A DNA stretch of 50,471 bases from Candidatus Magasanikiibacteriota bacterium (GCA_023246715.1 JAHFHZ010000004.1:1-50471), one strand, 5' to 3'. Shown: positions 1 through 7,775, counted from the stretch's first letter. Notes: generated from the letters alone by a model not told the origin. Numbers and translations are program-made.

Positions 1-31
1 TGTCTCCATGAACGTACGGTCAGTTGAATGT

Positions 32-57
32 AAAAGACACCCTTGCGGGTGTCTTTT
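32..57. terminator. Bidirectional intrinsic terminator
   Basis: An 11-bp perfect stem (AAAAGACACCC / GGGTGTCTTTT) with a TTGC loop is flanked by A and T runs on both sides. It lies just past the stop of the minus-strand doxX-like gene, so it probably ends that transcript, and it could also stop anything entering from the left. Confidence 0.85.
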
Positions 58-60
58 ATT

Positions 61-104
61 ATACTCAATTTTGGAGGTAGTGGGGAGTTTTGTAATTGAA
101 AGCT
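61..104 (-). repeat. 44-bp repeat forming the 3' end of doxX; second copy at 38213-38256
   Basis: This stretch matches 38213-38256 on the other strand with one visible mismatch. It supplies the last codons and the stop of the doxX-like gene (tail FNYKTPHYLQN) and is followed by a terminator in both places. At 38 kb the same sequence is one arm of a larger inverted repeat. I infer a palindromic element that inserted into or recombined with doxX. Confidence 0.75.
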
Positions 105-349
105 AAGAGGTCAAACGCAAGACCGGCGTAGGCCCATTCGCGCAGCATCGGGAATTTTGGTTGCCAAATACCAATAACCCCCAGAATTTTGGCCCAACCA
201 ATAATGTGCAAGACATAGATCGGGTATCCCAAATGCACCATTATATCTTTGGCGGCTTGTCCGGCCATTACGTCGTAGATTGCGCCTATGAGTATAAACA
301 GCGAGAACAAGATTGTAACAGTATAATACGCGATTTTTATTTTTTTCAT
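65..349 (-). CDS. DoxX-like membrane protein, C-terminally truncated
   Basis: The 94 residues show three hydrophobic segments (about 7-27, 38-58 and 72-84) and the signature LGYP near residue 41, GWAKILG near 51 and REWAYAGLAFDL near 70, which I associate with the DoxX-like family of small integral membrane proteins of unclear function. Family members usually run about 115-130 residues with a fourth membrane segment; here the fourth is missing. It is replaced by a tail encoded by a sequence repeated at 38.2 kb. The start ATG is preceded by GT, as in most native genes of this window. The protein may be nonfunctional. Confidence 0.75.
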   Translation of the reverse strand: MKKIKIAYYTVTILFSLFILIGAIYDVMAGQAAKDIMVHLGYPIYVLHIIGWAKILGVIGIWQPKFPMLREWAYAGLAFDLLAFNYKTPHYLQN

Positions 350-412
350 ACCGCAAGGGTAGATAATTTAAGAATAATTCAGGTTAGTCTGGTGGTAGCG
401 AAAATTAAAATA

Positions 413-607
413 TTAAGGCAGGTCAGTTTTGGGGCGATTGCGATTGCGCTGCCCGACCGGATTGTGATGGGTAGTTTTGGCCGCCGGGCCAGCGTAGTGT
501 CCTTGGCCTGTGGCTTTTTTGCGCGGTAAAGCCGGTTTCCCCTTGGAGGTATCGATTTTTTCTTCAGCTTTTTTAAGGGCCTGTAGTTGCTTGGTGTACC
601 ATTTCAT
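413..607 (-). CDS. Small basic hypothetical protein
   Basis: A 64-residue Lys/Arg/Pro-rich polypeptide begins MKWYTKQLQALKKAEEKID and has a disordered-looking basic second half (PRKKATGQGH, then a His/Asn/Arg-rich end). I do not recognise a family. I chose the ATG at 607 because T precedes it, following the local rule; an in-frame ATG at 622 adds five residues. It lies upstream of doxX on the same strand with a 63-bp gap. It could be a nucleic-acid-binding peptide, but that rests on charge alone. Confidence 0.45.
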   Translation of the reverse strand: MKWYTKQLQALKKAEEKIDTSKGKPALPRKKATGQGHYAGPAAKTTHHNPVGQRNRNRPKTDLP

Positions 608-711
608 ATATATAGGGTTCATCGCTTAGCGAATTTTATCAGCTAACCATAGCACAAGTTGGCGCTCCGGGCTAGAGGGGTGGCTGGTTGCCGGCAAACG
701 CCTATGACAGT

Positions 712-1719
712 TTAATTAATTTCAATATCAATATGCCGCACATGTGGCACATCTTCTTTAATGCGTTTCTCAATTTGATTTATTTTGGTGCCGATGAGTC
801 GGGGCGCGCGGTCGCTTAATTCGGTAAAAAAACGAATGAATTGTGAATAATCAGCGGATAAGTTGTCAAACTCGGCCCTTAATTCCCCATAATTATGTGC
901 TTCCTTTAACAGGGCGGTACCGTTGAATTCCACTTCGCATTTTACCCGATACGTGTTGATGTCTAGTATGGCCGATTTAAAATCAATCACCTTTTCGATT
1001 GCCGGGTCGGCGTTCAAAATCGCCAGCACCTGTTCTTCTAAGTGTCGAGGCATTGCTTTTTCCAATAGGTACTCGCGGTTTTTAATGATGAGCATGATCG
1101 CCACGTACACCAATAACAATCCGATCAATATCGAGCCTACCGCGTCCCATACCACGCTCTGGGTAAACGAAGTCAGCGCTAAACTGGCCATGGCCAACAG
1201 CGAGCCAAGAACCGCCACCGCGTCTTCGTAAACAACCGCCAGCGTGGTCGGGTCGCCAGCTCGGAGGGTATTTAAAAATTTTGTTTCGGGGGTATGTCTC
1301 TTTAGCGCGCGGAAAGCATACACTAGTGTGAAGATTTCAATGACCAGCGACACTCCCAAAATCAAATATCCAATGGGATGTGTTGCTACGGGAGCGTGCC
1401 CAAACAGCGACACGAACCCACGGTACAACGTAACGCCCGCTCCCAAAAAGAAAATGCCGCAGGCGCTGATGAGCGCCCAGAAAAATCGTTCCTGCCCAAA
1501 CCCATAGGGGTAGTTGCTGGTGGCCTTACGTTGGGAACGTTTGATGCCGATCATTAAAAGAGCCTGGTTGCCGGTGTCGGCTGCAGTGTGCACGGCTTCC
1601 GAAAACATTGCCGAAGAACCGGTTAGGATAAAACCGGTAAATTTGATGACGGTGATAAATATATTGCCGGCCAAGGCGGCCATCACGGGCAGTAAACCGG
1701 CTGTTTGGGTAGGAAGCAT
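712..1719 (-). CDS. Cation diffusion facilitator (CDF) metal transporter
   Basis: The 335-residue protein carries the CDF fold: about six hydrophobic segments in the first two thirds, the HTAADTGNQ motif near residue 44 at the metal site of the second helix, YGFGQERFFWAL on the following cytoplasmic side, and YEDAVAVLG in the fifth helix. It ends in a cytoplasmic domain of roughly 120 residues. The HTAADTGNQ and YPYGFGQER wording resembles the ZnT9/SLC30A9-like branch. It probably exports a divalent cation such as zinc by proton antiport, but specificity cannot be read from sequence. I prefer the ATG at 1719; an ATG at 1746 lies upstream of a TATAAT-like element that would then be inside the gene. 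Confidence 0.88.
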   Translation of the reverse strand: MLPTQTAGLLPVMAALAGNIFITVIKFTGFILTGSSAMFSEAVHTAADTGNQALLMIGIKRSQRKATSNYPYGFGQERFFWALISACGIFFLGAGVTLYRGFVSLFGHAPVATHPIGYLILGVSLVIEIFTLVYAFRALKRHTPETKFLNTLRAGDPTTLAVVYEDAVAVLGSLLAMASLALTSFTQSVVWDAVGSILIGLLLVYVAIMLIIKNREYLLEKAMPRHLEEQVLAILNADPAIEKVIDFKSAILDINTYRVKCEVEFNGTALLKEAHNYGELRAEFDNLSADYSQFIRFFTELSDRAPRLIGTKINQIEKRIKEDVPHVRHIDIEIN

Positions 1720-1746
1720 ATACAGTATTTTATTATAAAATAGCAT

Positions 1747-1950
1747 ATATACTATAAAATAGCTAATTTTAGCTAAAAAATACTATCTTTTAACACGCAA
1801 CAGTGCCAAGGTCGGGTGATAGGCAGAGTCCATTTATGAGCGCCGTGCCTGGCTTCAATTGACAACTGCTTCGTATAGAGTAATATAGGTGTATATGCAA
1901 TACGCACTCGCCACTAATCTGAATAATAATTTCCCTCCCTACCTAGTTCC
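1747..1950. other. Intergenic stretch without a supported gene
   Basis: It holds AT-rich promoter-like sequence for the CDF gene (minus strand) and, on the plus strand, TTGACA at 1859-1864 followed 17 bp later by AATATA. That is followed by an ATG at 1895 opening a 29-codon reading frame that runs into the transposase remnant out of frame. This may be the stump of a gene cut by the insertion sequence. Confidence 0.4.
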
Positions 1951-2312
1951 GATGACAAACGATCCTGTTCCGGTTACCGTACCCTGACAGAGCAGTGCGT
2001 GCCAATCATCGCCATACCGCGGCAAAAGAATGCCCGAATTTGGCAGCATGGCAACAGTGGACACGACCGCTTGGTCCGCGATGAGAATCTCTCCGTCGTA
2101 TCAGACAGATCGGTCGAAAACAATGGAAAATTGAAAAGAACTATCATCGTCGGAGTCTAGCCGAAACCACGATGTTCCGGATTAAGACGATCTTTGGCAA
2201 TCGTGTGGTTGCTCGTCGTCATGATACGCAAACCACTGAATTATTCCTCCGTATCAAAACGCTGAATCGGATGACGGTGCTCGGTATGCCAGACAATGAT
2301 CTTGTTGCCTAG
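1951..2312 (+). pseudogene. IS5-family transposase remnant (C-terminal part, frameshifted)
   Basis: Translation from 1954 gives DDE-transposase sequence: DKRSC, then IPRQKNARIWQHGN, then RDENL. A two-base TC duplication near 2090 shifts the frame, after which RRIRQIGRKQWKIEKNYHRR, SLAETTMFRIKTIFGNR and LNRMTVLGMP follow up to TAG at 2310. The YHRRSLAET block and the final LNRM-x-LGMP are typical of the IS5 family, and the ET in the first carries the catalytic glutamate. The N-terminal half with the first catalytic aspartates is absent, so this is a decayed 5'-truncated copy. Confidence 0.85.
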
Positions 2313-2368
2313 ATTCCTTTCTCCAATGGTGGAGTGTGATTGGAGAGAGGAATTATTCAACAAAGTCC
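2313..2368 (+). mobile_element. Right end of the IS5-like element
   Basis: Directly after the transposase stop, a 15-bp imperfect inverted repeat (ATTCCTTTCTCCAAT / ATTGGAGAGAGGAAT) is followed by ATTATTCAACAAAGTCC, which resembles the terminal repeats of IS5-like elements. No matching left end is visible upstream, in keeping with the truncated transposase. Confidence 0.55.
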
Positions 2369-2399
2369 ATCAGAATAATTATTTTTTAAAATTTCAAAT

Positions 2400-3044
2400 A
2401 TGGATCAATCTCTATCACCTCAAAAAGAATCTTGGCGACATAGTCCAGATGCTTATAAAATACAAAAAGACTTAGCCAAATCTTTAGAGGAGGACTTGAA
2501 CGGAAGACCTGAAATGCTATTAGTTTCCGGTGAAAAAATCACCGCTCATCGACAGGACATTCAAGATACTTTAGAAAAATTTGATCAGCTGACTGAAAAA
2601 CAAAAGGAGGATATTGATAAACGATATATTATTTCTGGCGGCGTTAAAGGCTTGCTAGAGAGCGCTAATGAGCTTTTTTCTAAAATTGAAGCCATAGCAG
2701 ATAATAGTGGCATGTTTGTAGGTAAGTCAACTGGCCGTGCTACTGCGGAGGCTATCTGGAAGCAAGATGGGAATGTGCGTAGGATTGGTTTAAATCCAGA
2801 TTTTAATCTTAGACAAGAACTTGACTTAGGCATGACGCTTCCTGAAATAGACAAAAAAATATTTGCAATACTACAGCGAAGACTACCCGAAATAAATTTT
2901 AACATTCCACCCAAAGACCAAAGTGCCATTTTATGCGCTATGGCAGAATATGATAATCCGTGGGGAGTGCTTGCAGCGGCTAAACAGATTAAAGAAAGAA
3001 TTTTAAATCCAAATTTGGAGAAGGAACGATTAGAAAGAACGTAA
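2400..3044 (+). CDS. Hypothetical protein
   Basis: The 214 residues are soluble, charged and largely helical, with no signal peptide or membrane segment. Lys/Glu-rich stretches occur at about 20-35 and 50-75 (EKFDQLTEKQKEDIDKRY), and AILCAMAEYDNPWGVL at about 175-190. I do not recognise a family. The gene is AT-rich compared with its neighbours and starts with TATG, like native genes. It follows the insertion-sequence end by 31 bp and may have arrived with it or been separated from its promoter by it. Confidence 0.7.
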   Translation: MDQSLSPQKESWRHSPDAYKIQKDLAKSLEEDLNGRPEMLLVSGEKITAHRQDIQDTLEKFDQLTEKQKEDIDKRYIISGGVKGLLESANELFSKIEAIADNSGMFVGKSTGRATAEAIWKQDGNVRRIGLNPDFNLRQELDLGMTLPEIDKKIFAILQRRLPEINFNIPPKDQSAILCAMAEYDNPWGVLAAAKQIKERILNPNLEKERLERT

Positions 3045-3256
3045 AAATTTGGTCTGTGAAATAAAAGTGGCATACTACTGAGTGTTGTTTTTTTTATTTT
3101 AAAATTTAATTTTTTCTACCAAAAAAAATTATCCATTGTCAACGATCACGCCACCTATTTGACTAGCCCGTTTGGTGGATTGGGTTGGGGCTATTTGTTG
3201 GCCCGCTGCGGCGGGCTTAAAAAATGTTCGAACAATCCCTAATATACCGAGCGTAG
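3045..3256. other. Short intergenic region with a GC-rich hairpin
   Basis: Contains GCCCGCTGCGGCGGGC at about 3200 followed by TTAAAAAA, a weak terminator-like hairpin for the 2400 gene. No coding sequence is supported here. Confidence 0.4.
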
Positions 3257-3289
3257 AAAAATATGGATCAAGTAAGCCATATTTTTTTA
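3257..3289 (-). terminator. Terminator of the TrmB-like gene
   Basis: AAATATGG and CCATATTT pair around an 11-base loop, with A/T runs on both sides. It lies 27 bases beyond the stop of the minus-strand regulator gene. Confidence 0.6.
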
Positions 3290-3315
3290 TTGACCATAGG
3301 CGTGATTCGAACCCG

Positions 3316-4131
3316 TTAATACTTAATTTCTTTCAAAAAATCCCGCACTTCTTCTTCCTTGGTGGGGAGCGGTTGAGCTAAGCGCCAGATGACCTCAAAT
3401 TGAGACAGCATCATTTCGGCTAATTCCGCGCTTTCAATAATATAACCAAAACTTTCTTTGCGTGAAGATAAAAAGGCCACTTTGTTTCCATAAATCCAGT
3501 ACCCCATGCTGAACTGTATTTCAGCGGGAGCAACCCTGACTTCTCTTTTAAATAATTTTCCCGAACCAAGGTAGGGATGTTTTTTAAGAGCCACCACTTC
3601 GTTCTCCGGCCAAATAGCACGGGTATATACATTATTACGAATGCGTTCTTTGTTGTGATAACGAAAAAATTCCCCCGATAACACGTCAACCATTTTTTTA
3701 ATTGGCCAGTAAGCCTGGGTCTCGATATTTTTGTAGAGCAGCATGTCTTTTAAGACATTTTTTAACCCTTCAGCCCCTTCAAAAATTTCAAACTTCGGTA
3801 AAAGTAATTTTTGGGGTTGTTTTGCTTTTAATTCCGGCAGCAATTTTTGATATTCCAAAAAATCTTGCTGAGTACGTTTAATTTTTTCTTCAAAGATCGG
3901 AACAATTTTTTCTGGGTCTTTAGCAATAAAAAGTTTGACCCCGCCCTTTATTGATTGCACCACAAAACCTTTTTCTATCAGGCGTTTTAAAACGAGATAT
4001 TGGGTAACGCGAACAACCCCGCTGGTGCGGGCTAATTGTCCCGCGTTGAGTGGGCCATTTTCTAGCAAAAGACTATATGTTTTAATCTCGGCGATGTTTA
4101 GTCCGAGCCCGGTTAATATTTTTTCGAGCAT
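3316..4131 (-). CDS. TrmB-family transcriptional regulator
   Basis: The 271-residue protein starts with a winged helix-turn-helix (about residues 1-70): LTGLGLNIAEIKTYSLLLEN, GPLNAGQLARTSGV, then LIEKGFV. A coiled linker follows (about 80-115, EEKIKRTQQDFLEYQKLL), then an effector-binding-like region with FEIFEGAEGLKNVLKDML near 118 and ending in FEVIWRLAQP. This is the organisation of TrmB-like regulators, which are common in CPR genomes; ligand and targets are unknown. I chose ATG 4131 (preceded by GT) over TTG 4137. It is divergent from the GC-rich gene at 4219; the shared upstream region holds ACAAC-N12-GTTGT, a possible operator. Confidence 0.82.
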   Translation of the reverse strand: MLEKILTGLGLNIAEIKTYSLLLENGPLNAGQLARTSGVVRVTQYLVLKRLIEKGFVVQSIKGGVKLFIAKDPEKIVPIFEEKIKRTQQDFLEYQKLLPELKAKQPQKLLLPKFEIFEGAEGLKNVLKDMLLYKNIETQAYWPIKKMVDVLSGEFFRYHNKERIRNNVYTRAIWPENEVVALKKHPYLGSGKLFKREVRVAPAEIQFSMGYWIYGNKVAFLSSRKESFGYIIESAELAEMMLSQFEVIWRLAQPLPTKEEEVRDFLKEIKY

Positions 4132-4147
4132 ACACAATATCTCTATG

Positions 4148-4175
4148 TTGTTATTATGTTACAACACTATATACA
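4148..4175 (+). promoter_or_regulatory. Putative promoter of the 4219 gene
   Basis: TTGTTA, 16 bp, TATACA, ending about 44 bases before the start codon. The inverted repeat ACAAC / GTTGT overlaps the -10 region and could be an operator for the divergent TrmB-like regulator. This is inference from spacing and symmetry. Confidence 0.45.
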
Positions 4176-4218
4176 TAGTTGTCCACATCATCTAGGATAA
4201 GTTTACAAGGAGGTAGTG

Positions 4219-4842
4219 ATGAGAAACATGCAAGATCCCAAGAACTGGCTTCTACTCCCGCCGGGTGATACGTTGCTCCTGCGCTTCCCCGCGCCGGAGA
4301 TCCTGCCGGGCACCGAGCTGGCTTCGTCGCGCGACATTCTCGTCGCCAATGGCGGAGCCGCGTTTCCCTGGGGTCGGCTCCCGAAGCCCCAGCCGAATGA
4401 CCACCTGTGGCATGAGCATCGTCTCGGCACGGGTGGGCTTTACCACGTGGCATGGTTCGTGTGCCGCGAGGGCCGGGTGGGTGGGGCGCCGAACGTTCCG
4501 GAGGATTTGCCGGGCTCACTGCGTTCTGGCCTCTACCTGGACGGCGGCAGCTCGCCCGAGGGTCTCGCAGACAACGAGGGCTACGCCCTGGTCAAGCCCG
4601 CGAGCGATGCCGACCGGGACATGTACCGCCTCGTCATGCTGCATGCACAGCGGCACATCATGGCCGACGGCGGCCTGCTCATCGTGACCCCGATCGATGA
4701 GGGCGGCATCGTCCACGTCGGCTTCGGCGGGCGCTGCAGGAGCTGCCCAAACCCGCTGCTCATCACCATCGAGCAGCTCCGGGTGGCGGTGCCTGGCTAC
4801 CGCTTCGAGCCGCTGCCTGAATGGCAGAACTGGCAGGCCTAG
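4219..4842 (+). CDS. GC-rich cassette gene with C-terminal NifU-like domain
   Basis: The 207 residues are soluble. The last 65 or so fit the NifU C-terminal scaffold domain: IMADGGLLIVTPIDEGGIVH, then GFGGRCRSCPNPLLITIEQL, then VPGYRF. The CRSCP pair corresponds to the CxxC that holds a transient Fe-S cluster in NifU/NfuA proteins. The first 140 residues are unrecognised and Pro/Gly-rich. AAGGAGGT lies five bases before ATG 4219; a GTG at 4216 is too close to it. The gene is far richer in GC than both neighbours and has its own terminator at 4905. A role in Fe-S delivery is possible, but the N-terminal region gives no clue. Confidence 0.72.
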   Translation: MRNMQDPKNWLLLPPGDTLLLRFPAPEILPGTELASSRDILVANGGAAFPWGRLPKPQPNDHLWHEHRLGTGGLYHVAWFVCREGRVGGAPNVPEDLPGSLRSGLYLDGGSSPEGLADNEGYALVKPASDADRDMYRLVMLHAQRHIMADGGLLIVTPIDEGGIVHVGFGGRCRSCPNPLLITIEQLRVAVPGYRFEPLPEWQNWQA

Positions 4843-4904
4843 CCTCCTCGTGCCGCCGACACGTTAAATACCGGCCCCCTATCTTGCTAGCAAACAGGGC
4901 AAAA

Positions 4905-4935
4905 GACCACCGTCTTATTACGGAGTGGTTTTTTG
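4905..4935 (+). terminator. Terminator of the 4219 gene
   Basis: An imperfect stem (GACCACCG / CGGAGTGGT) around TCTTATTA is followed by TTTTTT. Confidence 0.65.
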
Positions 4936-5009
4936 TTTAAAGGTAGAGCTGATCGGCTTAAAAAAATTGGTTCTGAATCTATTGGTATTTTTTGATTCAA
5001 ATAAAATTC

Positions 5010-5039
5010 ATGACAAGAGGGTACATTTTTTGTTATACT
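5010..5039 (+). promoter_or_regulatory. Promoter of the DUF2200 gene
   Basis: ATGACA, 18 bp, TATACT, with the start codon about 25 bases downstream. No Shine-Dalgarno sequence follows. Confidence 0.6.
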
Positions 5040-5063
5040 CAACGTACTAAGCACATAAATAGT

Positions 5064-5417
5064 ATGTCAAAACATCGGATCTATACCATGAACTTCGCCA
5101 GCGTGTACCCGCTGTATGTCGCCAAGGCCAAGAAAAAAGGGCGGACCAAGACCGAAGTCGATGAGATTATCTGCTGGTTGACCGGGTATAGCCAGAAAAA
5201 ACTCGAAGCCCAGCTGGCCAAGCAGTTAAACATCGAGGCTTTTTTTGCCAAAGCTCCACGACTGAACCCCGCGCGGGCATTGATCAAAGGTATTGTCTGC
5301 GGCGTGCGCGTCGAAGACATTGCCGACCCGCTGATGCGTGAAGTCCGTTACATCGATAAACTAATCGACGAGCTGGCCAAAGGAAAAACGCTGGACAAGA
5401 TTTTGCGAAAACAATAA
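5064..5417 (+). CDS. DUF2200 family protein
   Basis: The 117 residues match the DUF2200 family along their whole length as I know it: [20 protein letters not shown] at the N-terminus, [19 protein letters not shown] in the first half, [10 protein letters not shown] and [20 protein letters not shown] in the second, ending [20 protein letters not shown]. The fold is small and helical with no known activity. I set the start at 5064 (AGTATG) because the family begins at MSKHRIY; an upstream in-frame ATG would add 24 unrelated residues that include the promoter. The gene is monocistronic with its own promoter and a strong terminator. Confidence 0.9.
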   Translation: MSKHRIYTMNFASVYPLYVAKAKKKGRTKTEVDEIICWLTGYSQKKLEAQLAKQLNIEAFFAKAPRLNPARALIKGIVCGVRVEDIADPLMREVRYIDKLIDELAKGKTLDKILRKQ

Positions 5418-5420
5418 AAC

Positions 5421-5448
5421 AAAAAAGACGCCACCCAGCGTCTTTTTT
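5421..5448. terminator. Strong terminator after the DUF2200 gene
   Basis: AAAAAAGACGC and GCGTCTTTTTT form an 11-bp stem with a 6-base loop. It lies between convergent genes and could serve both strands. Confidence 0.85.
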
Positions 5449-5476
5449 AATTTTTCTTCTGCTAGAAAAGGTTCGT

Positions 5477-5857
5477 TTACACTTCTTTTCGGCGGGCCAA
5501 TCTCCAGTGAAAGGCAAACAGGGGGGCGCCGACCACGATAAACGAAATATCGCGAACCAAATCACGCTGGCGCTGGGCTTCGCGATTTTCGATCTCGGAT
5601 TTTTTTTGTTCTTCCTGATCAACACGGCATTTTTCCTGGGTAGTAGCGGTGTTCTCGCCCGCTGTCGGTAGCGGGCAGGCCGACGCGCTGGAGTAATAAC
5701 TGTAATTATCCGCTTTGGTGAAAACGTATGTTTTTAAAAGCGTACTTAACAAATCAACCGCTGAAATCACCATCATCATTAAGGCCACAAACGATACCAC
5801 GTACAAATAGAGCGTTTTAATAAACATGGATTTTGTGTTTACCGCGGGCGTTTCCAT
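5477..5857 (-). CDS. Two-helix membrane protein (DUF5671-like, uncertain)
   Basis: The 126-residue product has a hydrophobic segment at about 12-38 (FIKTLYLYVVSFVALMMMVI) and another near the C-terminus (FIVVGAPLFAFHWRLA). Between them lies a polar loop with two cysteines and a charged QEEQKKSEIENREAQRQRD stretch. The pattern resembles DUF5671-type CPR membrane proteins, but I am not certain. The start at 5857 (CATATGG) follows the T-before-ATG rule; ATG 5869 and TTG 5884 are alternatives. It faces away from the GC-rich hydroxylase gene next to it, and no function can be assigned. Confidence 0.6.
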   Translation of the reverse strand: METPAVNTKSMFIKTLYLYVVSFVALMMMVISAVDLLSTLLKTYVFTKADNYSYYSSASACPLPTAGENTATTQEKCRVDQEEQKKSEIENREAQRQRDLVRDISFIVVGAPLFAFHWRLARRKEV

Positions 5858-5936
5858 ATGGTGATACATTATTAAATAAAACAATAAAATGTAGAGAGGG
5901 GTGCCGGGCTTGTTGCGCCAGGCGGGGGAGTGGGTG

Positions 5937-6680
5937 TTAATCGATGATCGCGCCCTGGCGATCGATGATCACACCAAGGTTGCGGGCCGTGCCGGATTTG
6001 GGGATCTTGGCCCCCAGCCGCCCGCGTCGCCGGGCAATCCGTTCAGCCATTTCGTCCCACCATGGGAAGCTGGCCACCTGCATATGGTAGTGCTCGTTCA
6101 CCAGGTGGTGCGGCCGGTGGCGCTTTCGCACCGACAGGATAATCCAGCGCCAGAGGCCACGGCGCTTGGGCACATAGTGTGGGCAGTGGCCGCCCAGATA
6201 GTGCAGCGTCTCGTAGCTCAGGACGCGCGTGAGGATTGTGAGCGCCGCGGTGAGCGCGTAGCCGATCCCGAGCGTAGGGCCGAAGACCGCTAGGCAGCCC
6301 CCGATCACGCCGCAGGGAATCCAGCGCATGATGCAGTCGGGGATGAAGATATCTTGGGGATTGTCGGGGTCGGCATGGTGCAGACGATGGCTCTGCGCGC
6401 CCGCCAGATCGGGGAGTTGCCAGGCGCGGCCCCAGAACCGAATTGTGCGCGGTCGGTAGTGCAGGTAGTTACGGTGAAAGTAGTATTCCACCGGCGGGCC
6501 GAGCGGCAACAAGGCCGCGATCAACACCGGGTGCCAGACCGTCCAATGCCCCCAGCAGATACGGATAAACGCCAGTAGAACAATTGAGCTGACGAGCACG
6601 CGCGGGCTGTGCCGCCGGTACATTTCGGTCAGCCCCTGCCCGAGGGTGGTGATTGGGCGATGGTTCCGTGACTGCGTCAT
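5937..6680 (-). CDS. Fatty acid hydroxylase / sterol desaturase superfamily protein (GC-rich)
   Basis: The 247 residues include hydrophobic segments near 30-48, 55-70 and 125-160 and the histidine clusters of the membrane di-iron superfamily: EYYFHRNYLHY at about 65-75, HRLHH near 97-101, HYLGGHCPHY near 160, and HRPHHLVNEHYH near 189-200. These would bind the di-iron centre that hydroxylates or desaturates a lipid; the substrate is unknown. The start at 6680 follows AAAGGA by nine bases. The gene is much richer in GC than trpS and has no T before ATG, so I group it with the cassette genes although it is longer and a known enzyme family. Confidence 0.8.
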   Translation of the reverse strand: MTQSRNHRPITTLGQGLTEMYRRHSPRVLVSSIVLLAFIRICWGHWTVWHPVLIAALLPLGPPVEYYFHRNYLHYRPRTIRFWGRAWQLPDLAGAQSHRLHHADPDNPQDIFIPDCIMRWIPCGVIGGCLAVFGPTLGIGYALTAALTILTRVLSYETLHYLGGHCPHYVPKRRGLWRWIILSVRKRHRPHHLVNEHYHMQVASFPWWDEMAERIARRRGRLGAKIPKSGTARNLGVIIDRQGAIID

Positions 6681-6791
6681 GGCGCACCGTCCTTTCTTGG
6701 AGCTGTATAGCTGTTGTTGCAACGCCATCTTACCCAAAATGTACGATTGCTTTGTAGCAACAGCTGTATTTCTAAAGAACTGTTTAGTAAC

Positions 6792-7775
6792 TTAACGGAT
6801 ACCAACCAGTTGGCGCACCGTCTGCATCGTCGCGGCGGCGACTTTTTGGGCTTTACGCGCGCCAGTTTCCAAAATACCGTGCAACTGTTTGGGGTTAGCT
6901 AAGAGTTCTGCTCGCCGCGCCCGGAAATCCCTAAAATAATCGCCAATCGAACGGGTTAATTCCTGTTTCAAATCTCCATAGCGGATCGTACCATCCTTTT
7001 CGGACTTGGCAAATGTATTATAGGCCTCGGCCGAGCCAAACTGTTTTAAGAGCAGTAGCAAATTCGCCGCGCCGGGCGCCTGGCCGCCGCCCTCGGTGGC
7101 CGTCACCGCCTTTTTCAGTTTCGTTTCGATTTGCGTGGGCTCTTCGCAGAGTTCAATTACATGCCCAGCGCCAAGCGACTTGCTCATTTTTTTGCTTGGT
7201 TCCAAGAGGCTCATGACCCTGGGGAGCTCGGTGAAAATAGGTTTGATCATTTGAAAATACTCGCCATACCGTTTGTTAAACAATCGGACAATATCATTCG
7301 TCAATTCCAAATGCTGCTCTTGATCTTTGCCCACCGGTATCAGCGCCGGTCGATAGAGTAAAACGTCGGCCGCTTGCAAAATCGGGTAGGTTAAAAGCCC
7401 GGCATTAATATTTTTTTCTTGCTGAACCGACTTGTCTTTAAATTGCGTCATGCGCTGCAATTCCGCGATTGGAGTAATGGAGTTAAAAATCCAGGCCAAT
7501 TCAGTATGTTCGGCCACGTGTGACTGTACGAAAAAAGTAGTTGATTCAGGATCAATGCCGAGCGCCACTAGTTCGGCCGCCAGTGTTTGAATTTTTGTTC
7601 GCCGTTCATCGGCCGAGTCTTGGCCGGTTAACGAGTGATAATCCGCGATAAAAAAATAACAGTCGTATTGGCCGCTATTTTGTAGCTCCACCCAATTCTT
7701 CACCGCGCCCAAGTAGTTTCCGATATGCAAATTCCCCGTGGGTTGGATGCCCGAAAAAATTACCGGTTTAGCCAT
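6792..7775 (-). CDS. trpS: Tryptophanyl-tRNA synthetase
   Basis: A class I aminoacyl-tRNA synthetase of 327 residues, the usual length for bacterial TrpRS. It attaches tryptophan to tRNA-Trp in the cytoplasm. The HIGH-type motif is GNLHIGNYLG at 13-22 and the KMSKS loop reads KKMSKSLG near 195. IFSGIQPTG at the N-terminus, AELQRMTQFKDKS, and GKDQEQHLELTNDI are standard TrpRS blocks. The start codon is CTATG with no Shine-Dalgarno sequence. The promoter must lie in the short AT-rich divergent gap with the 7845 gene. Confidence 0.97.
   Translation of the reverse strand: MAKPVIFSGIQPTGNLHIGNYLGAVKNWVELQNSGQYDCYFFIADYHSLTGQDSADERRTKIQTLAAELVALGIDPESTTFFVQSHVAEHTELAWIFNSITPIAELQRMTQFKDKSVQQEKNINAGLLTYPILQAADVLLYRPALIPVGKDQEQHLELTNDIVRLFNKRYGEYFQMIKPIFTELPRVMSLLEPSKKMSKSLGAGHVIELCEEPTQIETKLKKAVTATEGGGQAPGAANLLLLLKQFGSAEAYNTFAKSEKDGTIRYGDLKQELTRSIGDYFRDFRARRAELLANPKQLHGILETGARKAQKVAAATMQTVRQLVGIR

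Noticed and set aside
3285-3315. T-arm-like sequence GGGTTCGAATCACGCC on the minus strand, resembling a tRNA 3' end
   Set aside because: No anticodon arm, D arm or pairing acceptor strand is found next to it; the adjacent sequence codes for the TrmB-like protein. At most a fragment or attachment-site remnant.
4154-4769. Several long minus-strand and alternative-frame open frames across the GC-rich gene
   Set aside because: They are by-products of high GC. Only the plus frame has a Shine-Dalgarno sequence, a promoter and a recognisable NifU-like domain.
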